From the NCBI GenBank assembly GCA_019417125.1, contig DXVZ01000021.1, forward strand, positions 1-6,907: DNA of 6,907 nt. Reading direction: 5' to 3'. Made by a program: the position numbers and the translations under genes. Origin of the DNA: Phascolarctobacterium sp. Its GTDB lineage: Bacteria > Bacillota > Negativicutes > Acidaminococcales > Acidaminococcaceae. The notes under the pieces were generated by a model. It saw only the letters and a list, made by a program, of their open reading frames with translations, had not been told where the DNA came from and did no database searches. Positions 1 to 5,696 of the stretch are shown here, in pieces (position 1 is the stretch's first letter; each line of letters starts with the position of its first letter).

Positions 1-46
1 TTACGGTACTGTGTATTTTTTATTAAGACCTTTTATTTTTTACTTT

Positions 47-1183
47 TTATTTTTCGTATTTATTGCAGTAAATGCGCGGAATACGCGGGCTTAACTGGCA
101 GGAAATTTCGTCCGGATGGGTGTCCGCCAGCTTGGCAATATCAATAACGGTAATTTCATCATCGCCCTGCCTGCCGATAAGCACTACCTCATCGCCAACT
201 TTTACATTGATTTCGTGGCCAAGTTCTATCATAATCTGGTCCATGCACACACGCCCGGCAACTTTATAGCGCCTGCCGCCAATTAAAACTTCGCCCTTGT
301 TGGACAGGCAGCGCGGATAACCGTCCGCATAGCCGATAGGCACGGTGGCAATCCAGGTATCTTCATTGCATTTATAGGTTGCGCCATAGCCAACCGTATC
401 GCCAGCTTTTACCTTATGGATATGCACCACGCGGCTGAACAGCCCCAGCGCGCTTTCAAACTTAGGCAGCTCTGCCGCACGTTCCTGCGTTTCAGCGTGC
501 CCTTCCGGCATATAGCCGTAAATAATTTGCCCCGGGCGCACGGCGTCATAATAAGATTCAGGAAAGTACAGCGTGGTAGAACTGTTAGCGGCAGTAAAAA
601 CATATTTTTCGGGCTGAGGTATGCGCCTTACCATGCTTTCAAAACGCTGCATCTGGCGTTTTACATGCTCGTGGCTTTCGCCGTCAGCGCAGGCATAATG
701 CGTAAAAAAGCCGTGCACGGTAATGTTGGCGTACTTTTTAATGTCCTCCAAAAATTCGGGCACTTCCTCAGCCTGCACGCCGATGCGGTTCATGCCGCTG
801 TCTACCGCAACCATTACGCTGGCAGTTTTGCCAAAGCGCGCTGCCGTTTTGTCAAGCCGCTGCAAATCGGTCGATTCGCATACCGGAATGATGGAATCTG
901 TATTAAAGGCTTCTTCGTATTCATCAGGCATTAACAGCCCCAAAAGGTAAATAGGGCATTTAAAGCCAGCCTCGCGCAGCTGTTTAGCCTCGCTTGTAAC
1001 TGCAACGGCAAGTGCCTCGTAGCCTTCTTCCATAGCCATAGCCGCCACCTGCACGGCGCCGTAGCCATAGGCATTTGCCTTAACGACGGCGACGGTTTCC
1101 GTATGTTTGGGCACCAGCGCGCGGATGGCACGCAGGTTGTGACGCAGCGAATCAAGATATATTTTCAAATAAGTCGTTCTCAT
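47..1183 (-). CDS. alr: Alanine racemase (PLP-dependent, fold type III)
   Basis: Interconverts L- and D-alanine in the cytoplasm, supplying D-alanine for peptidoglycan precursors. The 378-residue length is normal for the family. Visible signatures: the PLP-binding motif VVKANAYGYG at 33-42, with Lys35 as the Schiff-base lysine; DSGMNRIG at 128-135; THYACAD at 161-167; RPGQIIYG at 216-223; GYGATY at 265-270, whose Tyr266 matches the second catalytic base (Tyr265 of the Geobacillus enzyme); IGYADGYPR at 283-291; and RVCMDQ at 311-316. The C-terminal beta domain is complete and ends near SPRIPRIY. The ATG start is preceded by AGGAAGGG with a 10-nt gap. It is the last gene in the window's transcription order, separated from the MFS gene by a terminator and its own likely promoter. 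One oddity: the residue equivalent to the carbamylated lysine (Lys129 of the Geobacillus enzyme) is Ala126 by my alignment. Identity is very secure. Confidence 0.97.
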   Translation of the reverse strand: MRTTYLKIYLDSLRHNLRAIRALVPKHTETVAVVKANAYGYGAVQVAAMAMEEGYEALAVAVTSEAKQLREAGFKCPIYLLGLLMPDEYEEAFNTDSIIPVCESTDLQRLDKTAARFGKTASVMVAVDSGMNRIGVQAEEVPEFLEDIKKYANITVHGFFTHYACADGESHEHVKRQMQRFESMVRRIPQPEKYVFTAANSSTTLYFPESYYDAVRPGQIIYGYMPEGHAETQERAAELPKFESALGLFSRVVHIHKVKAGDTVGYGATYKCNEDTWIATVPIGYADGYPRCLSNKGEVLIGGRRYKVAGRVCMDQIMIELGHEINVKVGDEVVLIGRQGDDEITVIDIAKLADTHPDEISCQLSPRIPRIYCNKYEK

Positions 1184-1242
1184 TGACGCTTAACCCTTCC
1201 TGATTTTTACGCCTGACGCAGCAGACAGATTTTTTTACTGAA

Positions 1243-1303
1243 CTCATATATTATACAGCATTTTCAGAAAAATTGCTGTATACAAATTTAAAAATTTTTA
1301 ATC
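1243..1303 (-). promoter_or_regulatory. Probable alr promoter with upstream AT-rich element
   Basis: A perfect TATAAT -10 element lies on the minus strand at 1255-1250. The -35 position at 17-bp spacing (1278-1273) reads CAGCAA, a poor match, so activity may need help. The DNA just upstream (1303-1284) consists almost only of A and T in runs, resembling an UP element. A start near 1243 would give a leader of about 60 nt before the alr ATG. Since the MFS terminator lies just upstream, alr needs a promoter here. Confidence 0.55.
1252..1282. repeat. Inverted repeat in the alr promoter, possible operator
   Basis: Perfect 9-bp arms TATACAGCA (1252-1260) and TGCTGTATA (1274-1282) flank a 13-bp centre that is itself TTTT...AAAA-like, giving an almost continuous dyad. 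The left arm overlaps the -10 element. The central 15 bp (1259-1273) match 13 of 15 positions of the CodY box AATTTTCWGAAAATT. Placement on the promoter suggests an operator. There is no GC-rich stem or clean U-tract, so a terminator is unlikely. The regulator is unknown. Confidence 0.55.
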
Positions 1304-1310
1304 TTTTACG

Positions 1311-1350
1311 CAAAATAAAAGCCGCACCGCCCAAAACTTACGGTGCAGCC
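1311..1350 (-). terminator. Intrinsic terminator after the MFS gene
   Basis: Read on the minus strand, GCTGCACCG (1349-1341) and CGGTGCGGC (1329-1321) form a 9-bp stem with one G-U wobble around an 11-nt loop. It is followed by TTTTATTTTG (1320-1311). It begins 14 nt past the MFS stop codon and separates that gene from alr. On the plus strand the same stem has a C-A mismatch and no T-tract follows, which supports the minus orientation. Confidence 0.85.
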
Positions 1351-1363
1351 AAAATATTAAATT

Positions 1364-2554
1364 TTAAAGCGCAGGTGCTTCGCTGCGGTGGCGCAGATAT
1401 ACATGCGCGGCAATAATAATCAGCACCACACCGCCGATAACGAACAAACTGTTCATCGGCAAAAAGACCGCAATGCCTCCGCCCACCAGCGGACCGATCA
1501 TCGAACCGAACTGCTGCGCCGAAAACAGCATACCAAACACGCGCCCGCGCTGTGTGCGTTCCGACTTATTTGCCAAAATAGCACTGATTGACGGCTGAAT
1601 GCCCGCAAAGAACAGGCCCACCGTGAAATTAAGCGCGGCAAATAATATTAACGAATCGGGCACGGACTGCATAATCATCACCACGCCAGCACAGACAGAT
1701 GACAATGCCAGCGACAGGTAAAAGCCGCGGTTCTGCCCGAAGCGTCCCCAAAATGGCGCGGTCATAGCGCTGGCAATGCCCACCAGCGAGAATACCAGCC
1801 CCGCTACAAAAATAATGTTGTCCGTACCGTGGTACAGCTTTTCTACGTACAGGCTGATAATCGGCTGAATTAAAAGTATTACCATCTGCACTATGCCCGA
1901 ACAGATAAGTGCTTCGCGGATTGGCTTATTTTTCAGCAGAGCCGTTACTGGCTCTTTATCCACGTCCTCTTTGGCAGCAGTGCTTCCCGGCGGCTCCGGT
2001 ATGTAGAACCAAAAGACCAGCGTAATCATAAACAGCACTGCGCCGCCTAAATAAAACGAAGTGCGCATGCCAAACATCGTCGCCAGCACGCCGCCAATTA
2101 AAGGGCCGATGACGTTACCAGCCGTTAAGCCCGATTGCAGTATGCCAAGGCTCATGCCCAGTTTACCGACCGGCACGGAAGACGTGGCTATGGCAAGGCA
2201 CACCGACCACAAGCCAGCAGCAAAGCCCTGTAAAATGCGCACGCCCACCATTTGTTCCGGGCTTGTTACCAAACCGCCCAAAAAATACGAAAGAGCCAGC
2301 CCCAGCCCGCTGCGGATAGCCATCGGCTTTTTGCCGTGCTTATCGGCAAGTTTGCCCCAAATCGGCGCCATAATGCCGCCGATAAGAAACGTAACCGAAA
2401 ATACCACGCCCGACCACATGGTAACTTCCGGTTCGGCAACACCAAGCTCGCGCACCAGGTACATCGGTAAAAACGGTATCAGCATTGTATAGCTGGCAGA
2501 CATAAACACCACGTTAGCGGTTAAAATAGCCAGTATAACTTTCCAATTTCTCAC
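1364..2554 (-). CDS. MFS transporter, DHA1/MdtG-like probable drug efflux permease
   Basis: A 396-residue major facilitator protein with about 12 hydrophobic segments, acting in the cytoplasmic membrane as a probable proton-driven antiporter. Signatures: NMWSG-like TMWSGVVFSVTFL at 45-57, which strongly recalls E. coli MdtG; motif A GKLADKHGKKPM at 67-78; motif B GVRILQGFAAG at 104-114; a motif-C-like GNVIGPLIGG at 146-155, typical of antiporters; a charged cytoplasmic loop around 186-210; a second motif A remnant GRFGQNRG at 270-277; and GSMIGPLVGGG at 350-360. The half-to-half repeat supports a complete protein. The start codon is GTG (2552-2554), fixed by AGGAG 7 nt upstream. The SD lies directly after the U-tract of a terminator-like hairpin, so expression may depend on readthrough from the upstream genes. 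A terminator follows the gene. The substrate cannot be read from sequence; fluoroquinolone or fosfomycin-type efflux would be a guess from MdtG. Confidence 0.88.
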   Translation of the reverse strand: MRNWKVILAILTANVVFMSASYTMLIPFLPMYLVRELGVAEPEVTMWSGVVFSVTFLIGGIMAPIWGKLADKHGKKPMAIRSGLGLALSYFLGGLVTSPEQMVGVRILQGFAAGLWSVCLAIATSSVPVGKLGMSLGILQSGLTAGNVIGPLIGGVLATMFGMRTSFYLGGAVLFMITLVFWFYIPEPPGSTAAKEDVDKEPVTALLKNKPIREALICSGIVQMVILLIQPIISLYVEKLYHGTDNIIFVAGLVFSLVGIASAMTAPFWGRFGQNRGFYLSLALSSVCAGVVMIMQSVPDSLILFAALNFTVGLFFAGIQPSISAILANKSERTQRGRVFGMLFSAQQFGSMIGPLVGGGIAVFLPMNSLFVIGGVVLIIIAAHVYLRHRSEAPAL

Positions 2555-2561
2555 TTTAGTG

Positions 2562-2566
2562 CTCCT
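2562..2566 (-). promoter_or_regulatory. SD of the MFS gene, abutting a U-tract
   Basis: AGGAG on the minus strand lies 7 nt before the GTG start at 2554. It begins at the base directly after the T-run of the upstream hairpin. It supports the GTG as the real start of the transporter. Confidence 0.8.
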
Positions 2567-2597
2567 AAAAAAGCAAAGCCGCCGTAAAGCGGCGGCC
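2567..2597 (-). terminator. Terminator-like hairpin between adenosyltransferase and MFS genes
   Basis: On the minus strand a perfect 7-bp GC-only stem, GCCGCCG (2596-2590) with CGGCGGC (2584-2578), closes the 5-nt loop CTTTA. It is followed by TTTGCTTTTTT (2577-2567). A G-U and an A-U pair can extend the base. The hairpin starts about 17 nt after the adenosyltransferase stop. The last T is immediately followed by AGGAGC, the SD of the MFS gene. It therefore either ends the upstream operon, leaving no room for an MFS promoter after it, or acts as a leaky attenuator. Confidence 0.8.
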
Positions 2598-2613
2598 TGC
2601 CTTTAATTTATTG

Positions 2614-3132
2614 TTATTTGTTGCCTACTTCGGCTTCTACCCTTGCCAGAATAAAGCACAAATCCGATAAGCGGTTGAGCGCGATTAAAGCCTGCTGGTT
2701 AACAGGTTCTTCTTCAGCCAGGCGCAGAGCGCAGCGTTCAGCGCGGCGGGTAGTGGTGCGCGCAATATCAAGCGCCGCTGCTCCAAGCGTATCGCCGGGG
2801 ATAATAAAATGTCCCAGCGGCTCAAGCATTGCGTCGTACTTATCAATCGTGCTTTCAAGCATTTTAACATGTTCCTCTTTAATGTAAGGCTCCGGCAAAT
2901 TCATGCTTGCAATATCGGCCATCAGCGACATTAAAAGCTGCTGCACCTTTAAAATAGTGCCCTTTACGTCCTGCCTTGTTACCGTAGCGCGGGCAAACCC
3001 CAGCGCCGAAGTAATTTCATCTACCGTTCCATATGCTTCCACGCGCAGGCTGTGCTTGGAAACACGTTCACCGGTATAAAGACCGGTAGTGCCTTTATCG
3101 CCAGTTCTTGTATAAACCGCTGCTTTAGTCAT
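2614..3132 (-). CDS. pduO: PduO-type ATP:cob(I)alamin adenosyltransferase
   Basis: Transfers the adenosyl group of ATP to cob(I)alamin, making adenosylcobalamin (coenzyme B12) in the cytoplasm. From the chosen ATG the protein is 172 residues, close to the usual 180-190. Signatures: the N-terminal ATP-binding stretch TRTGDKGTTGLYTGERVSK at 8-26; YGTVDEITSALG at 34-45; FIIPGD at 109-114; ARTTTRRAER at 124-133; and LNRLSDLCFILAR at 152-164. It belongs to the PduO/MMAB fold, not the CobA/BtuR or EutT folds. An in-frame TTG at 3154-3156 would add eight residues but has no SD, whereas the ATG has GGAAGGA 10 nt upstream. It follows ndk by 38 nt, so it is probably co-transcribed, with no room for a cobalamin riboswitch. 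A terminator-like hairpin lies just after its stop. By inference it serves a B12 enzyme such as methylmalonyl-CoA mutase elsewhere in the genome. The symbol pduO denotes the family; no propanediol operon is seen. Confidence 0.93.
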   Translation of the reverse strand: MTKAAVYTRTGDKGTTGLYTGERVSKHSLRVEAYGTVDEITSALGFARATVTRQDVKGTILKVQQLLMSLMADIASMNLPEPYIKEEHVKMLESTIDKYDAMLEPLGHFIIPGDTLGAAALDIARTTTRRAERCALRLAEEEPVNQQALIALNRLSDLCFILARVEAEVGNK

Positions 3133-3142
3133 GCTGCCACCA

Positions 3143-3149
3143 TCCTTCC
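3143..3149 (-). promoter_or_regulatory. SD that sets the adenosyltransferase start
   Basis: GGAAGGA on the minus strand lies 10 nt before the ATG at 3130-3132. It falls inside the longer reading frame that begins at TTG 3156. Because no SD precedes that TTG, the ATG is the better start. The spacing resembles that of alr, where AGGAAGGG is also 10 nt from the ATG. Confidence 0.7.
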
Positions 3150-3170
3150 GGAACAAACTGTAATTTAATC

Positions 3171-3584
3171 TTAGTAAATTTCTTCGGGTTTAAAGAAGTT
3201 GTTAATTTCGCGTGCTGCGGATTCTTCGCTGTCGCTGCCGTGAACGATGTTTTCACCGATAGACAGTGCAAAATCACCGCGGATAGAACCCGGTACGGAT
3301 TCCAGCGGGTTGGTTGCGCCCATCAGGCCGCGTACTGCTTTAATAGCGTTTTCGCCGGAGATTACCATAGCGGCAACCGGGCCGGAGGTGATAAAGTCAA
3401 CCAGTTCGCCGAAGAAGGGTTTGCCTTCGTGTTCAGCATAGTGGAATTTAGCCTGTGCTTCAGTCATTTTAACAAGTTTCAAAGCGGAAACTTTAAGGCC
3501 GCGGCGTTCAAAACGGGAAATAATTTCACCGATAAGATTTTTCCTTACTCCGTCAGGTTTTACAAGTACGAGTGTTTGCTGCAT
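3171..3584 (-). CDS. ndk: Nucleoside diphosphate kinase
   Basis: Transfers the gamma phosphate between nucleoside triphosphates and diphosphates through a phosphohistidine, balancing NTP and dNTP pools in the cytoplasm. The 137 residues match the compact bacterial family. Every expected active-site residue is present: Lys9 (LVKPDGV), Tyr49, Phe57, Arg85, Thr91 (GATNP), Arg102 (IRGDF), Asn112 and the catalytic His115 in NIVHGSDS. All sit at a constant offset of two from the Myxococcus enzyme. The ATG has AGGAG 9 nt upstream. The gene lies 56 nt after the M42 peptidase gene and 38 nt before the adenosyltransferase. The upstream spacer holds an AT-rich -10-like element and a dyad, so it may have its own promoter in addition to readthrough. 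Identity is essentially certain. Confidence 0.98.
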   Translation of the reverse strand: MQQTLVLVKPDGVRKNLIGEIISRFERRGLKVSALKLVKMTEAQAKFHYAEHEGKPFFGELVDFITSGPVAAMVISGENAIKAVRGLMGATNPLESVPGSIRGDFALSIGENIVHGSDSEESAAREINNFFKPEEIY

Positions 3585-3616
3585 TAAAAATCGCTCCTAT
3601 TCTTCTTTGTAATAAT

Positions 3617-3641
3617 TTTATACTAAATCGTTAAACGATTT
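3617..3641 (-). promoter_or_regulatory. Possible ndk promoter with dyad
   Basis: In the 56-nt gap between the M42 stop and ndk, the minus strand has TATAAA (3622-3617), a -10-like element about 33 nt before the ndk ATG. A near-perfect 17-bp dyad, AAATCGTT and AACGATTT around one base (3625-3641), sits in the spacer upstream of it and overlaps the first base of the M42 stop codon. No good -35 is seen. No T-tract follows the dyad, so it is not an intrinsic terminator. Confidence 0.35.
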
Positions 3642-4723
3642 TAGCCCTTTAAAAGTTCCTGGTATTTTTTAGCGTCCAGCTTTTCAATCATAGCTGTAAT
3701 AAGTTTTACCGCACCTTCATAATCGTCCAGGTGGATTACAGACTGATGGCTGTGGATATAGCGCGTAGGGATACTGAAAGTTAAGGTCAGCACGCCGTCC
3801 CCGTGCAGGTGGATGCGCCCGCCGTCCGTCGCGCCGCCTTCAGAAATACTGATTTGCGTCGGTATTTTCATATCCTTGGCAACTTTCTGCGCAAAATCAC
3901 GCAGCGCGGTATTAGGTATCATACCGGCGTCAAAAATAGTAACGGCAATGCCCTCGCCAATTTTCGCCGGTGCAACATCGTCACTGACGCCAGGCGTACC
4001 GCCTGCCACGCAGGTATCAATAACAAAGGCAACGTCCGGTTTCAACAGGTTTACGCTGGTTTGCGCGCCGCGTAGGCCAACTTCCTCCTGCACTGTTGCC
4101 ACACCGTAAACGGTGTTGGGGTGTTTGGTGCCTGCAATATTATCCATAACGTCTGCCATAACAGCGCAGCCGATACGGTTATCCCACGCCTTGCCAAGCA
4201 GGGTTTTGCCGTCGCCCATCACTGCCATTTCGGCATACGGAGTAACGGGGCAGCCTTCAAACGCGCCCAGTTTGCGGGCTTCTTTTTCGTCTTTAGCGCC
4301 AATATCAATATACATATCGCGTTTTTGCACAACTTTTGTACGTTCTTCCGGCGTTAAAATGTGGGGCGGCTTACTGCCGATAACGCCCACCAAATCACCC
4401 TTGCTGCCGTGTACGGTTACGCGCTGGCTCAGCATTACCTGTTCCCACCAGCCGCCCAGGCAGACGAATTTTAAAAAGCCTTCTTTGGTAATATGCTTAA
4501 CCATAAAGCCGATTTCATCCATGTGGCTTGCCAGCATGATTTTCGGCGCTGCTTCATCTGAGGCAGCACTGGTGAACACTACGCTGCCAAGTTTATCATA
4601 GCTTACTTCTGCTTTGCCTGCAAGGCGCTCCTGCAAAAGCTCTTTCATCGGCGCTTCAAAGCCGGATACGGCGTTGGTTTCGGAATATCTTTTCAGCCAC
4701 GCCAGTTTAGTTTTCTTATCCAT
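3641..4723 (-). CDS. M42 family metallopeptidase (glutamyl/TET-like aminopeptidase)
   Basis: A dinuclear-metal aminopeptidase of the M42 (FrvX/YsdC/TET) family, 360 residues, full length for the family, and cytoplasmic since no signal peptide is seen. It probably trims free peptides from their N-terminus, often as a large oligomeric cage. Metal and catalytic residues are visible: His67 and Asp69 in ASHMDEIGF, Asp181 in AWDNRIG, Glu213-Glu214 in VQEEVGLRG, Asp236 in VIDT, and His324 in TRYIHSH. EGGATDGGRIH at 295-305 is also conserved in the family. The insert at about 91-170 is the expected PDZ-like dimerisation domain. The ATG lies 2 nt after the htpX stop, with GGAGG inside the htpX tail 9 nt upstream, so translation is probably coupled to htpX. 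The paralogues (PepA-like glutamyl aminopeptidase, cellulase-misnamed M42 proteins) cannot be separated by eye, so no symbol is given. Confidence 0.93.
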   Translation of the reverse strand: MDKKTKLAWLKRYSETNAVSGFEAPMKELLQERLAGKAEVSYDKLGSVVFTSAASDEAAPKIMLASHMDEIGFMVKHITKEGFLKFVCLGGWWEQVMLSQRVTVHGSKGDLVGVIGSKPPHILTPEERTKVVQKRDMYIDIGAKDEKEARKLGAFEGCPVTPYAEMAVMGDGKTLLGKAWDNRIGCAVMADVMDNIAGTKHPNTVYGVATVQEEVGLRGAQTSVNLLKPDVAFVIDTCVAGGTPGVSDDVAPAKIGEGIAVTIFDAGMIPNTALRDFAQKVAKDMKIPTQISISEGGATDGGRIHLHGDGVLTLTFSIPTRYIHSHQSVIHLDDYEGAVKLITAMIEKLDAKKYQELLKG

Positions 4724-4725
4724 TA

Positions 4726-5583
4726 TTAACGGCCTCCGTGTTTTCTCATTTCGGCAGCCTGTTCACGCAGGCGCGCTACACGTTCTTCGGTGCTGGGGTG
4801 GGTGCTGAACATTTGCTGCATAGTTTTTTTGCTGAACGGGCATACAATAAACATGTGCGCCGTCGCTTCAGTTGCGCCGGGCATAGTGCGGCGCTGCGCA
4901 TAAGCGTCAATTTTTAAAAGCGCGTCCGCCAGTGCGTCCGGGTCGCCGCTAAGTTCGCCGCCGCCCTCATCAGCCAGATACTCGCGAGAGCGCGATACCG
5001 CCATCTGAATCAGCGCCGCAGCGATAGGCGCCAAAATCATAATTAACAGCGTAACGATAAAGTTGCCGCCGTTATTGCCCTCATCGTCGCTGTGCCCGCC
5101 GCCAAGGAACATGCCCCACTGCGCAATGGTTGTAATAACGCCAGCCATGGTTGCGGCAATAGTGCTGATTAAAATATCGTTGTGCTTAACGTGGCTCAGC
5201 TCATGGCCAAGTACACCGGCAATCTCGCGTTTATCAAGCACGTCGTACAGCGCCGTAGTTACGGCAACGGCCGCGTGCTCCGGGTTGCGTCCGGTAGCAA
5301 AAGCGTTAGGCACCGGGCTGTCGATGATGTAAACTTTCGGCATCGGCAAGTTGCCGCGGCGTGCCAACTCCTGCACCATTTTATACAGCGCCGGTGCGGA
5401 ATGAGCGTCAACCTCACGCGCGTTGTAGTGGCGCAGTACCATTTTATCGCTGTTCCAGTAAGCGTAAAAATTCATCGCTACCGAAAAAGTCAGCATCACA
5501 ATCATGCCCTGCAAACCGCCGAAATAATCGCCGATAAGCACTAAAAGCACGGTCAGTGCTGTCATTAAAAAAGCTGTTTTCAT
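4726..5583 (-). CDS. htpX: Zinc metalloprotease HtpX (M48B), membrane protein quality control
   Basis: A 285-residue integral membrane protease that cleaves misfolded or excess membrane proteins on the cytoplasmic side. Two N-terminal hydrophobic segments (about 3-19 and 24-43) are followed by IIDSPVPNAFATGR at 86-99; the zinc motif GHELSHVKHND at 126-136, with His127, Glu128 and His131 as HExxH; two further hydrophobic segments at about 137-160 and 174-196; and SREYLADEGG at 199-208, supplying the third ligand Glu201. The family motif MFSTHPSTEER at 258-268 lies near the C-terminus. A Gly/Asp/Asn-rich linker (161-173) joins the last two membrane segments. The ATG is fixed by an in-frame TAA just upstream. 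AAGGAGGA precedes it by 11-12 nt, a slightly long gap. A near-consensus promoter lies in the 113-nt spacer before it. It leads the probable htpX-M42-ndk-adenosyltransferase operon. Identity is very secure. Confidence 0.97.
   Translation of the reverse strand: MKTAFLMTALTVLLVLIGDYFGGLQGMIVMLTFSVAMNFYAYWNSDKMVLRHYNAREVDAHSAPALYKMVQELARRGNLPMPKVYIIDSPVPNAFATGRNPEHAAVAVTTALYDVLDKREIAGVLGHELSHVKHNDILISTIAATMAGVITTIAQWGMFLGGGHSDDEGNNGGNFIVTLLIMILAPIAAALIQMAVSRSREYLADEGGGELSGDPDALADALLKIDAYAQRRTMPGATEATAHMFIVCPFSKKTMQQMFSTHPSTEERVARLREQAAEMRKHGGR
4733..4737 (-). promoter_or_regulatory. SD of the M42 gene inside the htpX 3' end
   Basis: GGAGG on the minus strand lies within the last codons of htpX, 9 nt before the M42 ATG and upstream of the htpX stop. 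Ribosomes finishing htpX therefore cover the M42 start site, which suggests translational coupling. Confidence 0.75.
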
Positions 5584-5621
5584 AATTTGTTATGTCCTCC
5601 TTCATTAATAAAACAAAACAT

Positions 5622-5645
5622 TGCAAAGCATTACAGGCAAAGCCT
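5622..5645 (-). other. Two small GCAAAGC hairpins in the htpX leader
   Basis: The plus-strand sequence holds AGGCAAAGCCT (5635-5645) and TGCAAAGCA (5622-5630). Each is a short perfect stem with a 3-nt loop, sharing the core GCAAAGC at a 14-bp offset. The first lies at or next to the predicted 5' end of the htpX mRNA. The stems are short (4 and 3 bp), so structural significance is uncertain. Confidence 0.3.
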
Positions 5646-5681
5646 ATTTAATATTATAACAATTTTAAGATTAAGTTTCAA
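5646..5681 (-). promoter_or_regulatory. Sigma-A-type promoter for htpX
   Basis: On the minus strand TTGAAA (5681-5676, one mismatch to consensus) and a perfect TATAAT (5658-5653) are separated by exactly 17 bp. The predicted start lies near 5645-5647, about 62 nt upstream of the htpX ATG. This is the best promoter in the window and probably drives htpX and the genes after it. I see no CIRCE or CtsR-type heat-shock operator beside it. Confidence 0.8.
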
Positions 5682-5696
5682 ATACTGCAGCATCAT

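Noticed and set aside
1..46. TTA at positions 1-3 as the stop codon of another minus-strand gene, or a terminator for alr
   Set aside because: That frame has an in-frame stop at 40-42 and no start codon between. The A/T-rich stretch has two similar A-runs but no GC stem, so any alr terminator lies outside the window.
416..934. 172-codon open frame on the plus strand inside alr
   Set aside because: Antisense to a certain gene; the translation is rich in His, Arg and Phe with no recognisable domain, as expected of a mirror frame.
2061..2492. 143-codon open frame on the plus strand inside the MFS gene
   Set aside because: Mirror frame of transmembrane codons, Pro/Met/Arg-rich, no SD or domain.
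3133..3156. TTG start extending the adenosyltransferase by eight residues
   Set aside because: No SD before the TTG, and the extra residues fall outside the conserved family start; the ATG has a well-placed GGAAGGA.
3133..3170. Cobalamin riboswitch before the adenosyltransferase
   Set aside because: The gap is only 38 nt and lacks any B12-box-like sequence; a cobalamin riboswitch needs far more space.
4113..4601. 162-codon open frame on the plus strand inside the M42 gene
   Set aside because: Fully antisense to a well-supported peptidase; Ser/Pro/Leu-rich low-information translation with no motif.
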